Shown here one piece after another: positions 27,018-35,612 of a DNA stretch of 64,000 nt. The position numbers and the translations under genes were made by a program. Every line of letters begins with the position of its first letter. The stretch's first letter is position 1. This DNA is from Streptomyces sp. NBRC 110035. GTDB lineage: Bacteria; Actinomycetota; Actinomycetes; Streptomycetales; Streptomycetaceae. Location of the stretch: the NCBI RefSeq assembly GCF_000829695.1, contig NZ_BBNN01000032.1:88826-152825 (forward strand), read 5' to 3'. The notes beneath the pieces were generated by a model that made no database searches, had not been told where the DNA came from, and saw only the letters and a list, made by a program, of their open reading frames with translations.

Positions 27018-27212
27018 AACGGCAGCCGTCGTACCGACGGCTGCTCGCGGGCCGGTCGACGACTGCCAGCATGCCCGGATGTGAAGCGCCTTGCGGAAAG
27101 TTTTCCACAGGAAAGGTGATTGATCGTATAAATCCGTCGCATGGTGGGGGGATCGGGTACCGAAGCGTCCCGGAGCCGGGACTTCCCCGTGTGCAGCGGG
27201 TAACGTCGGGGC

Positions 27213-27809
27213 GTGCCCGCCGACCCACCGCACAGCGCCGCAGATCCACAGCGCAGCACGACGAGCCAGCCGGCGAGCGGCTCACGGGCGAACGCGATCG
27301 AGGTCCGCAGGAGCGCCCGCCGGCGCAGAACGGTTTCCGCGTACCGCGAGGGCGATCGCACCGTGGTGCTCATCCCCGCCCGGATGTCCGAGGCGGAGGA
27401 GCAGCGCTGGGTGAACGTCATGCTCGACAAGCTGGCGGCCCAGGAGAGCAGGAGGGCGTTCGGCGACACCGAACTGGCCGAGCGCGCAGAGCGGCTGTCG
27501 GCCCAGTACTTCGACGGGCGGGCCCGGCCCCGCTCCGTACGCTGGGTGACCAACCAGAACACGCGCTGGGGTTCGTGTACGCCCTCCGAGGGCAGCATCC
27601 GCCTGTCGCACCGGCTGCAGGGCATGCCCGAGTACGTCGTCGACTACGTCCTCTGCCACGAACTGGCTCACCTGCTCGTGCCCGGGCACGGGCCCGGCTT
27701 CTGGCGCCTGCTGGAGGCGTATCCGAAGACGGAGCGGGCCCGGGGCTACCTTGAAGGAGTGGTCGCCGCCGCGCGGTCGCCCCACCCGCCGGAGGTCCGC
27801 GACGAGTGA
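27213..27809 (+). CDS. YgjP/DUF45-type zinc metallopeptidase
   Basis: A 198-residue protein starting at GTG. The active site is CHELAHLLVPGHGPGFW (HExxH at ~149-153 with the downstream His), preceded by the characteristic VTNQNTRWGSCTP and an EGSIRLSHRL strand. The first ~35 residues are polar and likely disordered. Family knowledge: this M48-like group (YgjP, SprT-related) consists of small intracellular metalloproteases with poorly known substrates. It is divergent from the ThiF-like gene across about 250 bases. Confidence 0.88.
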   Translation: MPADPPHSAADPQRSTTSQPASGSRANAIEVRRSARRRRTVSAYREGDRTVVLIPARMSEAEEQRWVNVMLDKLAAQESRRAFGDTELAERAERLSAQYFDGRARPRSVRWVTNQNTRWGSCTPSEGSIRLSHRLQGMPEYVVDYVLCHELAHLLVPGHGPGFWRLLEAYPKTERARGYLEGVVAAARSPHPPEVRDE

Positions 27810-27946
27810 GCGTCGCCCGAGGTGAGCGCCCCGCAGGGGGCAGCCGCGCGTTGTGTACCGGGTCTGTACCGACTTCATCGGATGTCCGGGTTTGCGGTTA
27901 GCCTGGCGCGACGCACTCACATTCGGGATGGGGGACGGTCGTACGC

Positions 27947-29686
27947 ATGGCCAGGGAATTCCAACGCGGCCACAAGGCCAGGATCAGTGACCTCACCGCG
28001 GGCACGGATCTGTACGTAGGCGTGCAGATCTCCGGCCCCGGGCTCACCTTCGACATCAGCTGCTTCGGTCTCGACGGCGACGAACGGCTTTCGGACGACC
28101 GGTACTTCATTTTCTTCAACCAGCCGAAGTCCCCCGAGGAGTCCCTTCAGCTGCTGGGCCCCCAGGCGGGTGACACGGAGTCCTTCCGAGTGACGCTGGA
28201 CGCGATCCCGCAGCAGATCAAGAAGCTGTCCTTCACGGCGACGCTCGACGGCGCCGGACAGATGTCCCAGATCGGTCCCGGATACATCCGCATCGTCGCG
28301 GGCGGCGGGGAAGTGGCCCGCTATCCCTTCAACGGCTCGGAGTTCTCCACCGAGCGCGCGGTGATGCTGGGTGACTTCTACTTCAAGGACGTGTGGCGGT
28401 TCGCCGCCGTCGGCCAGGGATTCGACGGCGGGCTCGACGCGCTGCTGAAGAACTTCGGCGGCGAGGTGGCCGAGGAGGAGCCCGCCGCTCCGCAGCAGCC
28501 GCAGGCCGGTGGTGCCGTCCCCGGCTTCGCCCCGCCCGCGTTCGGGGTTCCCGGCAACCCCGCACCCGCACCCGCGCCGCCTCCCGCACCCGCACCGGCT
28601 CCCGCGCCTCAGCCTGCCGCGCAGGGGTTCGCCCCTCCCCCCGGCGCCACCCCGCCGCCCCCCGCGCCGTCGGTGCACGCCGCGCAGACGATCGTCGCGC
28701 CCTTGCACACTCCGCCCGGCGGTTCCCCCGTGCCGCCACCGGCTCCGGCGCCCGCCTTCGGCCAGCCCGCACCGAGCGCCCCGCCGCCCCCGGGCTACGG
28801 TGTGCAGCCGCACGCACCGCACGCACCGCACGCACCGCACGCACCGCACGCACCGCACGCACCGCACGCACCGCAGGCCCCCGCTCCGCCGCCGGGCCAC
28901 GGTCGGCCGACACCCCCGCCGGGCTACGGCCAGCAGCCGCCCGGACAGATGCCGCCGGGGCAGGTACCGGGTCAGCAGGCCCCCTACGGGGCACCGCAGG
29001 GCGCGCCCCAGGGAGTGCCGCAGAGCCCGGGTGTGCTCGGCGCGCTCCAGATGTTCAAGGAGACGCCCACCGGACAGCGCTGGACCGCTCAGAACCCGAA
29101 ACTGGTCCGTGCCGACCTCGGCACGGACGGACAGCCGGTGCTGGCCCGCCAGGGCAGCATGGTGCTCTACCAGGGCAAGGTCGACTTCAGTTACAAGGGC
29201 GCCGGGTTCAGTGGCCGTGTCGTCGGCAACGCGACCGGCCAGGAGATGCAGCTGATGCGCTGCACGGGCCAGGGCCAGGTGTTCTTCGCCGAGGACGCCA
29301 CGATGCTGCACCCGATCGAGCTCCAGGGCGACGCCGTGTGCGTCTCCGCCGAGAACGTCCTCGCCTTCGACGAGAGCCTCCAGTACGAGGTCCGCCGCAT
29401 CGAGGGACACGGCATCCCCGGCGGCGCACTGTTCACGATGCAGTTCCAGGGGACCGGCACCCTTGTGGTCAAGACGCACGGTGTGCCCGTGGTCCTGCCG
29501 GTCACGCCCACCACCTTCGCCGACGCCAACGCCGTGGTCGCCTGGTCGGCCGCCTCCCAGGTGATCGTCTCCAGCCAGGTGCGGATGCGCCGCAACTCCT
29601 ACCCCGGCGACACCGGGGAGAGCGTCAACCTCCAGTTCCGTGGCGCGCCCGGCAACTTCATCGTCGTCCAGCCGTACGAGATCTGA
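27947..29686 (+). CDS. TerD-AIM24 fusion with Pro-rich linker
   Basis: A 579-residue protein starting at ATG (MAREFQRGHKARISDL). Residues 1-175 form a TerD domain: LYVGVQISGPGLTFDIS, CFGLDGDERLSDDRYFIFFN and the acidic Ca2+-site region. A Pro/Ala-rich linker (~190-370) contains seven HAP tripeptides. The C-terminal AIM24/TIGR00266-type domain (~370-579) shows ARQGSMVLYQGKVDFSYKG and GTGTLVVKTHGVPVVL. Family knowledge: TerD proteins belong to tellurite/phage-stress systems and bind calcium; AIM24 proteins are beta-rich and of unclear function. It is the first of three consecutive AIM24 genes and probably leads the operon. Confidence 0.9.
   Translation: MAREFQRGHKARISDLTAGTDLYVGVQISGPGLTFDISCFGLDGDERLSDDRYFIFFNQPKSPEESLQLLGPQAGDTESFRVTLDAIPQQIKKLSFTATLDGAGQMSQIGPGYIRIVAGGGEVARYPFNGSEFSTERAVMLGDFYFKDVWRFAAVGQGFDGGLDALLKNFGGEVAEEEPAAPQQPQAGGAVPGFAPPAFGVPGNPAPAPAPPPAPAPAPAPQPAAQGFAPPPGATPPPPAPSVHAAQTIVAPLHTPPGGSPVPPPAPAPAFGQPAPSAPPPPGYGVQPHAPHAPHAPHAPHAPHAPHAPQAPAPPPGHGRPTPPPGYGQQPPGQMPPGQVPGQQAPYGAPQGAPQGVPQSPGVLGALQMFKETPTGQRWTAQNPKLVRADLGTDGQPVLARQGSMVLYQGKVDFSYKGAGFSGRVVGNATGQEMQLMRCTGQGQVFFAEDATMLHPIELQGDAVCVSAENVLAFDESLQYEVRRIEGHGIPGGALFTMQFQGTGTLVVKTHGVPVVLPVTPTTFADANAVVAWSAASQVIVSSQVRMRRNSYPGDTGESVNLQFRGAPGNFIVVQPYEI
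28811..28873 (+). repeat. Seven perfect 9-bp repeats encoding (His-Ala-Pro)7
   Basis: The 9-base unit cacgcaccg is repeated seven times without change inside the linker of the TerD-AIM24 gene; an eighth degenerate unit codes QAP. The unit is a multiple of 3, so gain or loss keeps the frame and only changes linker length. Confidence 0.95.
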
Positions 29687-29697
29687 GGGAGCCCGTC

Positions 29698-30378
29698 ATG
29701 AACCAGCCACTCGCGGGCTTCGCCCCCGCACCGGTCACCGCGCGCATGGAGAACCACGGCGACCACATGCTCAAGGTCGCCATGCAGACCGGGAACGACC
29801 TCCTCGCGCGCGTCGGGTCGATGATCGGCTACGAAGGGTTCATCCAGTACGAGCCCAACCCGCCGGCCGTGCGTCAGATCGCCCGGGACTGGGCCACCGG
29901 GGAGGGCGCCCCGCTGATGAAGTGCTCCGGCGACGGCCTGCTCTACCTCGCCGACTACGGCGCGGACGTCGTCGTGATCAATCTCAACGGCGAAGGCATC
30001 TCCGTCAACGCCACCAACCTGCTCGCCTTCGACGCCGGCCTGACGTGGGGCGTGGAGCGGGTGAAGGGCCTGGCGAAGTTCGCCGGACAGGGCCTGTGGA
30101 ACACCAAGATCTCCGGGCAGGGCTGGGTCGCGCTGACCTCCCGGGGCAAGCCGATCGTCGTCGACTGCGGCGGCGGTGACGACGAGACGTACGTCGACCC
30201 GGACGCCCTGGTCGCCTGGTCCCCGAACCTCAAGGTGAAGGGCAAGCGCAGCTTCCGGGCACAGTCGCTGATCGGCCGCGGAAGCGGCGAGGCCTACCAG
30301 ATGGCGTTCTCCGGTCAGGGCATCGTCGTCGTCCAGCCCAGTGAGGACAGCACCGACCGTCTCCGGGTCCGGGGCTGA
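29698..30378 (+). CDS. AIM24 family protein (second of three)
   Basis: A 226-residue AIM24/TIGR00266-type protein starting at ATG, 11 bases after the TerD-AIM24 stop and preceded by a GAGGGAG ribosome site. Motifs include HMLKVAMQTGNDLLARVGSM, GYEGFIQY, GDGLLYLADYGADVVVINL, ATNLLAFDAGLTWGVERV and GQGIVVVQPSE at the end. These track the AIM24 half of the previous gene almost element by element, so the trio arose by duplication. Family members assemble into beta-helical rings by analogy with tryptophan-RNA-binding attenuator-like folds; the cellular role is unknown. Confidence 0.88.
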   Translation: MNQPLAGFAPAPVTARMENHGDHMLKVAMQTGNDLLARVGSMIGYEGFIQYEPNPPAVRQIARDWATGEGAPLMKCSGDGLLYLADYGADVVVINLNGEGISVNATNLLAFDAGLTWGVERVKGLAKFAGQGLWNTKISGQGWVALTSRGKPIVVDCGGGDDETYVDPDALVAWSPNLKVKGKRSFRAQSLIGRGSGEAYQMAFSGQGIVVVQPSEDSTDRLRVRG

Positions 30379-30395
30379 GGGGGAGCAACCACACC

Positions 30396-31151
30396 ATGCA
30401 GAGCCCGCTTTTCGCCTTCAACGACCAGCAGACCCAGGAACGCTGGAGCCTGCAGAACAAGCAGATGCTCCGGGTCGCCCTGGGCGGCCACGACGACATC
30501 CTCGCCCGCAGGGGCAGCATGATCGCCTACCAGGGACTCGTCGAGTTCGACGCCGAGTACCAGAGCCGTGGCCAGGCGCACAGCCGTTCACGCACGGGCG
30601 AGGGGCTGGACCTGATGCGCTGCCACGGGCAGGGCACGGTCTACCTCGCCAACCTCGCCCAGCACATCCATGTCATGGACGTGGACCATGAAGGGCTGAC
30701 CGTCGACGGCAGCTATGTGCTCGCGATGGACTCCTCGCTGCATCAGGAGGTCATCGCCGTCGACAGCCTGTACGGCATCTCCGGCTCCGGGAAGTACCAG
30801 CTCAACATCACCGGTCAGGGCAAGGTCGCCCTGATGACCTCCGGCATGCCGCTGCTGATGCGGGTGACGCCGGACACGTACGTCAACTGCGACGCCGACG
30901 CGATCGTCGCCTGGTCCACGGGGCTGCGCGTACAGCTGCAGGCCCAGACGCACTCCTCCGGGGTGTGGCGGCGCCGTGGCAGCACCGGAGAGGGCTGGGA
31001 GCTCAGCTTCATGGGCAGCGGCTTCGTGCTCGTCCAGCCCAGTGAGCTGCTGCCGCCGCAGAACGCCCGGATCGGCTCCGGCATCGCCGCGCAGTACGGC
31101 ATGGGACAGCAGGGTGCCCGCGGGCAGAACCAGGGCAATGTCTGGAGCTGA
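30396..31151 (+). CDS. AIM24 family protein (third of three)
   Basis: A 251-residue protein starting at ATG 17 bases after the previous stop, with GAGGGGGA as ribosome site. It opens MQSPLFAFNDQQTQERWSLQ and continues with MLRVALGGHDDILARRGSMI, GQGTVYLANLAQHIHVMDVD, SYVLAMDSSLHQEVIAVDSL and GSGFVLVQPSELL. It has the same domain as its two upstream neighbours but is the most divergent. The operon ends at a very strong hairpin just downstream. Function unknown; it is likely to work with the TerD-AIM24 protein. Confidence 0.88.
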   Translation: MQSPLFAFNDQQTQERWSLQNKQMLRVALGGHDDILARRGSMIAYQGLVEFDAEYQSRGQAHSRSRTGEGLDLMRCHGQGTVYLANLAQHIHVMDVDHEGLTVDGSYVLAMDSSLHQEVIAVDSLYGISGSGKYQLNITGQGKVALMTSGMPLLMRVTPDTYVNCDADAIVAWSTGLRVQLQAQTHSSGVWRRRGSTGEGWELSFMGSGFVLVQPSELLPPQNARIGSGIAAQYGMGQQGARGQNQGNVWS

Positions 31152-31164
31152 CCGGCTTCCGGAG

Positions 31165-31213
31165 GCATACGGGTGCGGGGCGACCGCCAGGCGGTCGCCC
31201 CGCACCCGTATGC
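31165..31213. terminator. Terminator after the AIM24 operon
   Basis: The arm 31165-31187 pairs with 31191-31213 almost without mismatch around a very short loop, giving a stem of over 20 base pairs. It lies between two convergent transcription units and can serve both. Confidence 0.9.
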
Positions 31214-31255
31214 GTAGAACAATCGGGTGCCGGTCTGCCGGCGGCCATCCGCAGG

Positions 31256-31783
31256 TCAGACGCCCAGCCGCGTCCGGGTCGCTTCCAGCAGACGGACGAC
31301 CGAGGCATCCGCCACCTCCGCCACCTCGTCGTAGGGGAACCAGCGCAGGTCGAGTGACTCGTCACTGATGGTGTGCGCGGCACCGGGAGCGGCCACGGCC
31401 GCATACTGGACGTCGAAGTGCCAGTGGCAGGGAGACGGGATCGCATGCCGGTCCAGGCGCACCGGCCCGCCCGCCAGGAGGGCCAGCCCCGCGATCCCCG
31501 ACTCCTCGGTGGCCTCCCGCAGAGCCGCCGCGGTCAGCGACGGGTCGCCGGGCTCGCAGTGACCGCCCATCTGCAGCCACATCCGCAGTTTCCGGTGCAG
31601 GGTCAGCAGCACCCGGCCGCGCTCGGGGTCGACCACCAGGGCGCTGGCGGTGAGATGGCCCACGCGGCAGGACTTCCACATGCCGTCCGGGTGCGCGGCG
31701 AGGTGGTCCAGATAGCTCTGGCGCAGCTCCGGCTGGTCCTCGTACCCCTTGAGTGCGAGCACCGCGTCGTCGTACAGACTCAC
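31256..31783 (-). CDS. Nudix hydrolase
   Basis: A 175-residue Nudix protein starting at GTG that overlaps the stop of the upstream gene (GTGA), hence coupled to it. The Nudix box runs from GGHCEPGDPSLTAAALREAT to EESGI and matches the consensus. HLTASALVVDPERGRVLLTLH forms the preceding strand. Substrate is not predictable; the HWHFDVQYAAVA stretch is typical of 8-oxo-dGTP or NDP-X type members of this subgroup. The pair with the DUF2342 gene is an operon read right to left. Confidence 0.9.
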   Translation of the reverse strand: MSLYDDAVLALKGYEDQPELRQSYLDHLAAHPDGMWKSCRVGHLTASALVVDPERGRVLLTLHRKLRMWLQMGGHCEPGDPSLTAAALREATEESGIAGLALLAGGPVRLDRHAIPSPCHWHFDVQYAAVAAPGAAHTISDESLDLRWFPYDEVAEVADASVVRLLEATRTRLGV

Positions 31784-33288
31784 TCGGCGCCGTCACCCCT
31801 GCGGTCGCCGCCCCGGCCACCGTCGTCCCCGCCGCCGTCGTTCTCGCCCCCGCCGGCGTCCCCGGTGGTGTCTTCGGTGTCGTCGGCCTTGCTCCGCTTG
31901 CCGAGGTCGTGCTTGCCCGCCGCCTCGCCGAGCATCTTGTCCAGCTCGGAGAAGTCGACCTGCTCGCGGTGCACGAAGCCGTCCGGGTCGTCCAGATCGG
32001 TGGCCGTCGGCAGCATGTCCGGGTGGGCCCACAGGGCGTCCCGCCCGTCGACACCGCGCGCGTCCGTGAGCGAGGCCCACAGGCGTGAGGCGTCCCGCAG
32101 CCGGCGCGGGCGCAGCTCCAGGCCGATCAGCGTGGCGAACGTCTGCTCCGCGGGGCCGCCCGAGGCGCGGCGGCGGCGCAGCGTCTCGCGCAGCGCGTCC
32201 GCCGACGACAGGCGGGGCTTCGCCGCCGCGTGCACCACGGCGTCCACCCAGCCCTCGACGAGAGCCAGCGCCGTCTCGAGTCGGGCCAGCGCCGTCTTCT
32301 GCTGCGGGGTGTCCTCCGGCTGGAACATGCCCTGCTGAAGAGCCTCCTGGAGCTGCTCCGGGTTCTGCGGGTCGAACTGGCCGACCACGTCCTCCAGCTT
32401 GGCGGTGTCGACCTTGATCCCGCGCGCATAGCCGTCGACCGCGCCGTACAGATGCGAGCGCAGCCACGGCACATGCGCGAACAGGCGCTGGTGGGCGGCC
32501 TCGCGCAGGGCGAGATACAGCCGTACCTCCTCCTGCGGGACGCCCAGGTCCTTGCCGAAGGCCGCAATGTTCACCGGCAGCAGCGCGGCCTTGCCGGCCG
32601 GGCCGAGCGGCAGACCGATGTCGGTGGAGCCGACGACCTCACCGGCCAGCACGCCGACCGCCTGACCGATCTGCGTACCGAACATGGCCCCGCCCATCGA
32701 GCGCATCATGCCGATCAGCGGGCCCGCCATGGCCTGCATCTCCTCCGGCAGTACGTCGCCCATGGCGGTGCCGACACGCTCGGCGACCGGGTCCACGAGC
32801 TCCCGCCACGCCGGAAGCGTCGCCTCGACCCACTCCGCGCGGCTCCAGGCCACCGAGGAGGCCGCACCGGACGGCAGCGAGGTGGCGTCGTCCAGCCACA
32901 GGTCGGCCAGCCGGACGGCCTCGTCGACGGCCCTGCGCTCGGCGGGACCGACGCTCGCGTCCTTCGTGCCGTCGGCGGTGCCCTGGGACACCGTCTGGCG
33001 GGCGATCTGCTTGGCCATGTCCCAGTTCACCGGTCCGCCCTCGTAGGAGAGCATCTGGCCGAGCTGCTGGAACGCGGCGCCCAGGTCGTTGGGGTTCAGG
33101 GAACCGAACATCGCGGCGAACGGATTGTCCGCGCCGGGCGCGCCGAAGCCACCGGCTCCGGACATGCCGAAACCGAACGGGTTGGCCGGGTCCTGACCAC
33201 CACCGCTCTGCTGGTCCTTCTTCTTGCCCTCGTCGCCGTCGTCCGGCTCCTCCGGCGGAAGGCCGAATCCGAATGGGGTGTCACTCAC
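31780..33288 (-). CDS. DUF2342 zincin-like (putative zinc metalloprotease/hydrolase)
   Basis: Start GTG 33288 (VSDTPFGFGLPP) gives 502 residues. The first ~110 residues are Gly/Pro/Asp-rich with FGFG and NPFG repeats. The central domain is the DUF2342/TIGR03624 fold with the zincin-like REAAHQRLFAHVPWL helix (~265-280). The last ~50 residues are a Gly/Asp low-complexity tail. Family knowledge: these actinobacterial proteins are annotated as zinc-dependent metalloproteases or F420-biosynthesis-associated; no activity is proven. It is divergent from the next gene. Confidence 0.82.
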   Translation of the reverse strand: MSDTPFGFGLPPEEPDDGDEGKKKDQQSGGGQDPANPFGFGMSGAGGFGAPGADNPFAAMFGSLNPNDLGAAFQQLGQMLSYEGGPVNWDMAKQIARQTVSQGTADGTKDASVGPAERRAVDEAVRLADLWLDDATSLPSGAASSVAWSRAEWVEATLPAWRELVDPVAERVGTAMGDVLPEEMQAMAGPLIGMMRSMGGAMFGTQIGQAVGVLAGEVVGSTDIGLPLGPAGKAALLPVNIAAFGKDLGVPQEEVRLYLALREAAHQRLFAHVPWLRSHLYGAVDGYARGIKVDTAKLEDVVGQFDPQNPEQLQEALQQGMFQPEDTPQQKTALARLETALALVEGWVDAVVHAAAKPRLSSADALRETLRRRRASGGPAEQTFATLIGLELRPRRLRDASRLWASLTDARGVDGRDALWAHPDMLPTATDLDDPDGFVHREQVDFSELDKMLGEAAGKHDLGKRSKADDTEDTTGDAGGGENDGGGDDGGRGGDRRGDGAE

Positions 33289-33480
33289 GGGATTCCTCGG
33301 CTGATAGGGCCACCGGTTCCTTCCGGCGGCGCGATTGCCCGACAACACCACCCAGCGTAGACACCTGAGGCGGTTCGAGCCTCGATGCTTCGCCGACAGA
33401 AGGCCTGCGGCAGGATGGATGCCACCTGGTACGCATGCCTCGCATGCGCTCGTACTGAAGACAACCGCTGGAGACGCCCG

Positions 33481-34596
33481 GTGAGTTCCCCAGATCCACA
33501 GGTTCGCGCAGCGCGAAACCGGTCAACCCGCTCGTCGCCCGCGCGAGGGCCCGTCGTCGCGGTCACCGGCGCCGCCTCCGGTGTCGGCGCGCTGCTCACC
33601 GGGCGGCTCGCCGCCTCGGAGGAGATCAAGCAGGTCATCGCCATCGACGAACGCCGCGGTGAGTGCGCCGAGGCACAGTGGCACATCCTGGACGTACGGG
33701 ATCCCGCCATCGCGGACCGGCTGCGGGGGGCCGACGTCGTCGTCCATCTGGCACTCGACCTCGACCTGGAGACCGACGCCGCCGCCCGGACGGCCTACAA
33801 CGTCCGCGGGACGCAGACCGTGCTGACCGCCGCGGCGGCCGCCGGAGTGCACCGAGTGGTGCTGTGCACCTCGACGATGGTCTACGGAGCGCTCCCGGAC
33901 AACGAGCTGCCGCTGTCCGAGGACGCGGAACTGCGGGCCACCGCCGAGGCGACGGGCGTGGGCGACCTCCTGGAGATCGAGCGGCTCGCGCGCAGGGCAC
34001 CCCGCGCGCACCCCGGTCTCCATGTCACGGTGGTACGGCCCGCTGTGCTCGTGGGCGGCACCGACACCGCACTGACCAGGTACTTCGAGTCGCCCCGGTT
34101 GCTTGTGGTGGCCGGCTCGCGGCCCGCGTGGCAGTTCTGCCACGTCGACGACCTGTGCAGCGCCCTGGAGTACGCCGTCCTGGAGAAGGCCGACGGAGAG
34201 CTGGCCGTCGGGTGCGACGGATGGCTGGAGCAGGAGGAGGTCGAGGAGCTCAGCGGGATCCGGCGGATGGAGCTGCCGTCGGCGGTCGCGCTGGGCGCGG
34301 CGGCCCGGCTGCACCGGATCGGGCTCACCCCGTCCCCGGCCGGGGACCTGGCGTACACGATGCACCCCTGGGTGGTCAGCGGGAGCCGACTGCACGACGC
34401 CGGGTGGCGGCCCGCCCACACCAACGAGCAGGTGCTGGCCGAGCTCCTGGAGGAAGTCTCCGGCCGGCACACGGTCGCCGGGCGCCGGCTCGGGCGCAAG
34501 GATGCGACGGCGGCCGGCGCGGCGGGAGCGACGGTGGCCCTGCTGGGCGCGGCGGCGGTGGTGCGGCGGGCGCGGAAGGCCCGGCGGCGGATCTGA
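33481..34596 (+). CDS. NAD(P)-dependent SDR/epimerase-like protein
   Basis: Start GTG 33481 (VSSPDPQVRAARN) gives 371 residues. Rossmann motif TGAASGVGALLTGRL, then VIAIDERRGECAE and DVVVHLALDLDLE. The catalytic region reads CTSTMVYGALPDNELP; the usual YxxxK is not evident, so the protein may be a non-catalytic or atypical SDR. The C-terminal region (PSPAGDLAYTMHPWVVSGSR) precedes a short hydrophobic stretch (AGATVALLGAAAVV) and a basic end, which could tether it to the membrane. Confidence 0.82.
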   Translation: MSSPDPQVRAARNRSTRSSPARGPVVAVTGAASGVGALLTGRLAASEEIKQVIAIDERRGECAEAQWHILDVRDPAIADRLRGADVVVHLALDLDLETDAAARTAYNVRGTQTVLTAAAAAGVHRVVLCTSTMVYGALPDNELPLSEDAELRATAEATGVGDLLEIERLARRAPRAHPGLHVTVVRPAVLVGGTDTALTRYFESPRLLVVAGSRPAWQFCHVDDLCSALEYAVLEKADGELAVGCDGWLEQEEVEELSGIRRMELPSAVALGAAARLHRIGLTPSPAGDLAYTMHPWVVSGSRLHDAGWRPAHTNEQVLAELLEEVSGRHTVAGRRLGRKDATAAGAAGATVALLGAAAVVRRARKARRRI

Positions 34597-34684
34597 GCAC
34601 CACGCGGCACCCGTCGGCGACAGGACGCCGACGGGGCACCGGGGCGCTTTTGCGCCGTCGTGGGCGTGGGGCACGATGGAGGGC

Positions 34685-35143
34685 ATGGCATCCACGAACG
34701 GTCACCCCGGTGAGCAGCCCGCGCAGGACCCGATCAAGCTGATCGCGATCCGGGAGGCGCCGCTCTCCGTCGACGAGGTCTTCCGGGCCGTCGGCGACGA
34801 GGCGGCCGGAGGGACGGCACTGTTCGTGGGGACCGTGCGCAACCACGACGGCGGGACCGACGTCGACGAGCTGGGGTACTCGTGCCACCCGAGCGCCGAG
34901 GACGAGATGCGGCGGATCGCCGAGAAGGTCGTCGCCGAGTACCCCGTGCGGGCGCTGGCGGCCGTGCACCGGGTGGGGGACCTCGGGGTCGGGGATCTCG
35001 CCGTCGTCGTCGGCGTGTCGTGCGCGCACCGGGGCGAGGCCTTCGAGGCCTGCCGGAAACTGATCGACGACCTCAAGCACGAGGTGCCCATCTGGAAGCA
35101 CCAGACGTTCTCGGACGGGACCGAGGAGTGGGTCGGCGCGTAG
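34685..35143 (+). CDS. moaE: Molybdopterin synthase large subunit MoaE
   Basis: A 152-residue protein from ATG 34685; another ATG 9 bases upstream is possible. Motifs fit MoaE: ALFVGTVRNHDGG, ELGYSCHPSAEDEMRRIAE, RVGDLGVGDLAVVV, SCAHRGEAFEACRKLIDDLK and the catalytic-Lys tail VPIWKHQTFSDGTEEWV. Family knowledge: MoaE with thiocarboxylated MoaD converts precursor Z (cPMP) to molybdopterin. MoeZ, encoded at 3.1 kb, would supply the sulfur. No moaD is visible next to it. Confidence 0.95.
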   Translation: MASTNGHPGEQPAQDPIKLIAIREAPLSVDEVFRAVGDEAAGGTALFVGTVRNHDGGTDVDELGYSCHPSAEDEMRRIAEKVVAEYPVRALAAVHRVGDLGVGDLAVVVGVSCAHRGEAFEACRKLIDDLKHEVPIWKHQTFSDGTEEWVGA

Positions 35144-35334
35144 CGTCGTCGTGGGCGGGCGGGACCTGCTGGGAGGACCCCCCCTGAGAACCGTTGCACC
35201 ACCTCCGTTCCCGTACGTCTGCTCCCGGTTCCACTCCGCTTGCACAACCTCCCCCCGGGTATGAGCGTGGTCAGTGCGGATGGTTGATCTGCTGATCAGC
35301 CAGTCGCGGACGCTCATGGGGATGGGAGGTCGGC

Positions 35335-35514
35335 ATGGCGGCGCTTGCCTGGTTGCTGATTCCGTTGATGGCCGCGGTCGGCGCGGGACTGTGGGGCAGT
35401 TGGGCCAATCGCACCCGGCGGGTGCGCAGCGACGGCCCCGAGCTCATCGGTTACGCCCGGTTCCGCGAGGCCATGGAGAGGCCTCGGCCGACAGCGGAAG
35501 AGGCCCGGCCCTAG
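35335..35514 (+). CDS. 59-residue single-pass membrane protein
   Basis: A short gene with ATG at 35335 and a GGGAGGTCGGC ribosome site. The product is 59 residues: an N-terminal hydrophobic helix (MAALAWLLIPLMAAVGAGLW), a basic stop-transfer (NRTRRVR), and a polar C-terminus (GPELIGYARFREAMERP). Codon third positions are G/C as in real genes. It lies between moaE and the Lon-like protease on the same strand, 98 bases before the latter. Function unknown; from memory, similar short proteins sit here in other streptomycetes. Confidence 0.75.
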   Translation: MAALAWLLIPLMAAVGAGLWGSWANRTRRVRSDGPELIGYARFREAMERPRPTAEEARP

Positions 35515-35612
35515 GGCCGGAACGGCAGGTCACAGGCGTAGGACAAGGTCAGGGCTGCCCGGACGGGCTGCCCTGACAGTGCGCTGACAGACCCGTCCCG
35601 TACTGTCGGTGC

